Origin: Candidatus Zixiibacteriota bacterium | GTDB lineage: Bacteria > Zixibacteria > MSB-5A5 > GN15 > FEB-12 | NCBI GenBank assembly: GCA_022571845.1 | Contig: JACZXB010000002.1 | Span: 169,979 to 233,978 of the forward strand | Length of the DNA: 64,000 bases | Reading direction: 5' to 3' | In this document: piece by piece, positions 61,620 through 64,000 of the stretch | Position numbering within the stretch: position 1 is the first letter of the stretch | Layout: every line of letters starts with the position of its first letter | Made by a program: the position numbers and the translations under genes | Notes under the pieces: model-generated | The model's database searches: none | The model's input: only the letters and a program-made list of their open reading frames with translations | Told to the model about the DNA's origin: nothing

Positions 61620-62057
61620 ATGAATAATAACTTAAAAGCCTATGAGTCTACCAGCACCCTGGGATTATCACAGGTAGATTTAATATTAAAAGTATATGAT
61701 GGAGCAATCGGAGCTTTCACAGAGGCCGCCGAATTTTACAGCAATAACGACTTAAACGCCGGCTACGAAAAGATGGAAAGAGCTAAGAAATTTGTGACCC
61801 ATCTTTATACCACTTTGGACCCCGATAATGGCGGCGAAATTGCCGAGAGATTAGGCAAGATTTATGCATTCATGCTGAATCAGACTGATATTGCTCAAGC
61901 TACAAAAGATTTGAAAATTATTGACGATAATATAAGTGTGCTGAAGAATGTCAGGGAGGGCTGGCAGGGGCTGAAAGATCAGCAAAATAACGGCGCCGGA
62001 AGCAAGGCAGAAACAGGCAATAACGGTGCAAAACCAAAATTCGTAACGTCGGCTTGA
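61620..62057 (+). CDS. fliS: Flagellin export chaperone FliS
   Basis: 145 residues; four-helix bundle that holds the C-terminus of flagellin before export. Family segments: MNNNLKAYESTSTLGLSQVDLILKVYDGAIGAFTEAAEFYS, AKKFVTHLYTTLDPDNGGEIAERLGKIYAFMLNQ and LKIIDDNISVLKNVREGWQGL. A short polar tail follows. It starts 12 bases after fliD. It overlaps the next gene by four bases if that uses TTG 62054. Confidence 0.94.
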   Translation: MNNNLKAYESTSTLGLSQVDLILKVYDGAIGAFTEAAEFYSNNDLNAGYEKMERAKKFVTHLYTTLDPDNGGEIAERLGKIYAFMLNQTDIAQATKDLKIIDDNISVLKNVREGWQGLKDQQNNGAGSKAETGNNGAKPKFVTSA

Positions 62058-62524
62058 ATTTTATGGGATCAATGGACTACAAGGTGCTCAATCAATTAGA
62101 ACAGGAACTTTTGACCGTTTTAAAGAAAGAATATACGTTTTATCAGTCGCTCTACATTATGCTCGATAAACAAAGAGATCAGATAAAATTTAACAAAGAT
62201 GACCGCTTACTTGACCTGTTTGCTGAGATTCAAAGGTTTCACGCCCGAATCAAGCAATCAGATGAAAAGGTAGCGCTCCTAAAAGCCCGCAACCAGGAAA
62301 TCTTTGAGATGGCCTCAACTTTGCCGGAAGTAAAAAAGCTGAGCAATAGTATTGCCACTCTGATTAAAAGGAGCATCGGTATTGTCAGCGACTGTGAAGA
62401 ATATCTGCAGGGACGATACGACAGAATCAGGGAGGAGCTAAACAAGCTCAAAAATAGCCATAAAATCATAAACTATATGGGTGAGCCAGACAGCTCTCCA
62501 TATTTTGTGGATGGAAATAATTGA
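62054..62524 (+). CDS. FliT/FlgN-like flagellar chaperone
   Basis: 156 residues, almost wholly helical (LNQLEQELLTVLKKEYTFYQSLYIMLDKQRDQI, LFAEIQRFHARIKQSDEKVALLKARNQEIFEMAS, IREELNKLKNSHKIINYMG). The heptad pattern resembles FlgN more than FliT, but the position after fliS is that of fliT, the FliD chaperone. Starts at TTG 62054, ATG 62063 or ATG 62072 are all possible; none has a strong ribosome site. Probably binds FliD or other late export substrates. Confidence 0.72.
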   Translation: MNFMGSMDYKVLNQLEQELLTVLKKEYTFYQSLYIMLDKQRDQIKFNKDDRLLDLFAEIQRFHARIKQSDEKVALLKARNQEIFEMASTLPEVKKLSNSIATLIKRSIGIVSDCEEYLQGRYDRIREELNKLKNSHKIINYMGEPDSSPYFVDGNN

Positions 62525-62589
62525 CCGGGTAAAAGGTAAGACGAATAAAAGCGGGAAGCACTGCCGCATGGGAAGAAGGAGGTGCAGAT

Positions 62590-62778
62590 ATGCTTATGGG
62601 AAGCCAACAGCAGCATGAAAATCCGAAGAAAACGAGTAGAAGGAATAAGTTAACTCAAAGCAAAGGTTCGGATAGAAGTGAAAAGATTGAGATGCTCAAA
62701 AGGCGGGTTCAGTCAGGCTTTTACAAAAGTGATGATGTCATTGAGAAAGTTGTCAAGAGGCTGACCGGGGAGATATAG
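62590..62778 (+). CDS. flgM: Short FlgM-like anti-sigma-28 factor
   Basis: 62 residues behind a very strong AAGGAGGTG ribosome site. The C-terminal half, RSEKIEMLKRRVQSGFYKSDDVIEKVVKRLTGEI, matches the FlgM C-terminal helices (R-x-x-K-V/I-x-x-L-K-x-x-I-x-x-G-x-Y), the part that clamps sigma-28. The N-terminal half is basic and disordered, as in FlgM, which is usually 90-100 residues. It would be secreted through the finished hook, releasing sigma-28 for the fliC and motAB promoters. No fliA is in the window. The call is probable. Confidence 0.72.
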   Translation: MLMGSQQQHENPKKTSRRNKLTQSKGSDRSEKIEMLKRRVQSGFYKSDDVIEKVVKRLTGEI

Positions 62779-62808
62779 ACTCTCTTCGCATAAACAGATG
62801 GTAAATAT

Positions 62809-63690
62809 ATGGAAGCAGTAGCTATAGACAACAAAGTCAAACAAGTTATTTCAAATATTAATAACCTGCCGACTCCTCCGATCGTTTTTCAACAGATTCA
62901 AAAAGCTTTAAGCGAAGATGATGCCAGCGCGGCACAGGTAGCGGCAATTCTTCAGGAAGACCCGGCCATCTCGGCCAAAGTGCTCAGACTTACCAACTCT
63001 GCTTTCTACGGTTTACCTCGTGAAATTGAGACTGTTAAACAAGCCGTAGTGATTATTGGTATGGAAGCGGTGCGTAATCTTGTTTTGTCTGCTTCGGTCC
63101 TCGACATGTTCCATGGTGATTCGCTCGACCGCCAGTACCAGGACCTTTTTTGGCGGCACTCGCTGGCTGTGGCTTCTGCCAGCCGACTGGTTGCCGCTAA
63201 GTCCAATACAAATGAACCGATTGATATTGACTCTTCATTCTCAGCAGGTCTTCTTCACGACATAGGTAAAATTGTAATTGCCTGTTATCTGCCTGACGAA
63301 TTTAGTCAATTGGTTGAACGCCGACAAACCGATACCACAACTTCGGATTACGATCTCGAAGAAATGGTGTTCGGTTATAATCATGCCCAGATTGGCGGGT
63401 TTTTGGGCAGTCAATGGAAACTGCCCACAAAACTTCAGCATGCCATTGTCTTTCACCACGAACCCAGCAAATGCCCGGTTGAACTGCTGTCCCCATACGT
63501 AGTTCACGTCGGAAACTTCATCGCCAAGAAGTCTTTCTTTGACGATGCTGAAGAACTGTTTAACGATAAGCTTGAAGACGGAGCTTTGGAAAGGCTCGGA
63601 ATCTCCGAAGATATGATACCGGACCTGTGTGAAAGGCTCAAGGAAGAGTACCTGAAAGCTGAAACATTTGTTCAGATAGCCGGTGTCTAA
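62809..63690 (+). CDS. HDOD-domain signalling protein
   Basis: 293 residues. The HDOD domain (about 15-215) shows INNLPTPPIVFQQIQKALSEDDASAAQVAAILQEDPAISAKVLRLTNSAFYG and GMEAVRNLVLSASVLDMF. Unlike many HDOD proteins it retains an HD-like signature (FSAGLLHDIGKIVIACYL) and H-x-x-x-G-x-L (NHAQIGGFLGSQWKLP), so metal binding or phosphodiesterase activity is conceivable. Such proteins often act in motility or surface-response circuits. It lies 30 bases after flgM and closes the operon. Confidence 0.9.
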   Translation: MEAVAIDNKVKQVISNINNLPTPPIVFQQIQKALSEDDASAAQVAAILQEDPAISAKVLRLTNSAFYGLPREIETVKQAVVIIGMEAVRNLVLSASVLDMFHGDSLDRQYQDLFWRHSLAVASASRLVAAKSNTNEPIDIDSSFSAGLLHDIGKIVIACYLPDEFSQLVERRQTDTTTSDYDLEEMVFGYNHAQIGGFLGSQWKLPTKLQHAIVFHHEPSKCPVELLSPYVVHVGNFIAKKSFFDDAEELFNDKLEDGALERLGISEDMIPDLCERLKEEYLKAETFVQIAGV

Positions 63691-63905
63691 AGCTCTCGGC
63701 CCATATGTCCACGGAGCATGCCTTATCCGATGAGCCGCAGGTCATGAATCCTATTGAGAACCATCCAGGAATCAGAAAATCTCCCTAACTTTGGTCATAT
63801 CTTTATCTTAGGCTAAACTTAGCCTTGACATTATCGATATAAGCTTATATGAATTAGCCTTAGCGGCCATAGGCCGTTTGTTAGTTTCGATTATAAACAG
63901 CATAT
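63691..63905. other. Non-coding region between HDOD gene and tRNA-Val
   Basis: Contains a 16-base palindrome AGGCTAA-AC-TTAGCCT (63810-63825), a third TTAGCCT half-site at 63854-63860, a sigma-70 promoter between them, and a CGGCC-ATA-GGCCG hairpin. No ORF was recognised. Confidence 0.5.
63825..63853 (+). promoter_or_regulatory. Sigma-70 promoter of tRNA-Val with overlapping palindrome
   Basis: TTGACA, 17 bases, TATGAA; predicted start about 45 bases before the tRNA. The -35 abuts the AGGCTAA/TTAGCCT palindrome at 63810-63825, which could be an operator. Confidence 0.6.
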
Positions 63906-63982
63906 GGGCGATTAGCTCAGTTGGTTAGAGTACTTGCTTGACATGCAAGGGGTCAGTGGTTCAAATCCACTATCGCCCACCA
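63906..63982 (+). tRNA. tRNA-Val (anticodon GAC, CCA encoded)
   Basis: Acceptor GGGCGAT/ATCGCCC pairs perfectly; D arm TAGCTCAGTTGGTTAGAGTA; anticodon arm CTTGC-TTGACAT-GCAAG puts GAC at 34-36; T arm GTGGTTCAAATCCAC. The 3' CCA is in the DNA (63980-63982), unlike the tRNA-Gly of this window. Confidence 0.95.
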
Positions 63983-64000
63983 TTATGTTGGTATGTTGTT

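Overview
This 64 kb window reads like a chromosome segment of an uncultivated diderm bacterium of the FCB group. Candidate division Zixibacteria is the best guess. The evidence is two secreted proteins ending in dockerin-like repeats (NILDLTYLVDFIFRGG type), one secreted cupredoxin with a T9SS-type C-terminal tail, and P- and L-ring flagellar genes (flgI, flgH), which imply an outer membrane. The lineage call is inference; no rRNA gene is present. I see no CRISPR array, transposase or phage module.

Region 1 (1-4.4 kb): the tail of a PQQ-repeat protein; an Hsp20 gene behind a good sigma-54 promoter; a cluster of palindromic repeats; a DnaJ remnant without J domain; and minus-strand secreted proteins, one a DUF1028 Ntn-hydrolase-like protein with dockerin repeats. 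Region 2 (4.6-18.6 kb): acyl-CoA and leucine-type catabolism, comprising an AtuA-like protein, a biotin-dependent acyl-CoA carboxylase split into three genes, a methylglutaconyl-CoA hydratase-like enzyme, thiolase, 3-hydroxyacyl-CoA dehydrogenase, two acyl-CoA dehydrogenases (one without the usual catalytic Glu), the biotin transporter BioY, the aminotransferase IlvE, and RpiB. Region 3 (18.6-20.8 kb): a small AT-rich accessory island with an HNH protein, RNase HI with a C-terminal extension, and two small membrane proteins. Region 4 (20.8-28 kb): housekeeping and secretion genes (T9SS cupredoxin, DoxX, GlyA, MTH1187-family protein, CutA, TatC, tRNA-Gly, DUF512 radical SAM, Der).

Region 5 (28-63.7 kb) is a flagellar regulon with its control genes. 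First comes a partner-switching set (phosphatase, RsbW-like kinase, STAS protein) and a single-domain response regulator. Then follow a sensor kinase and a sigma-54 activator, motAB, flgB-flgC-unknown-fliE-fliFGHIJ, a reversed dockerin gene, flgF-G-A-H-I-J-N-K, csrA, flgL, fliW, two TPR-glycosyltransferase fusions, fliC, fliD, fliS, a chaperone, an FlgM-like anti-sigma factor, an HDOD protein, and tRNA-Val.

Promoters fit a layered programme. Sigma-54 sites precede flgB (inside a tandem duplication) and flgF; sigma-28-like sites precede motAB and fliC. The fliC leader carries candidate CsrA sites, with csrA and fliW just upstream. The glycosyltransferases next to fliC probably glycosylate flagellin. 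Positions of short sites were counted by hand and may be off by one or two bases.
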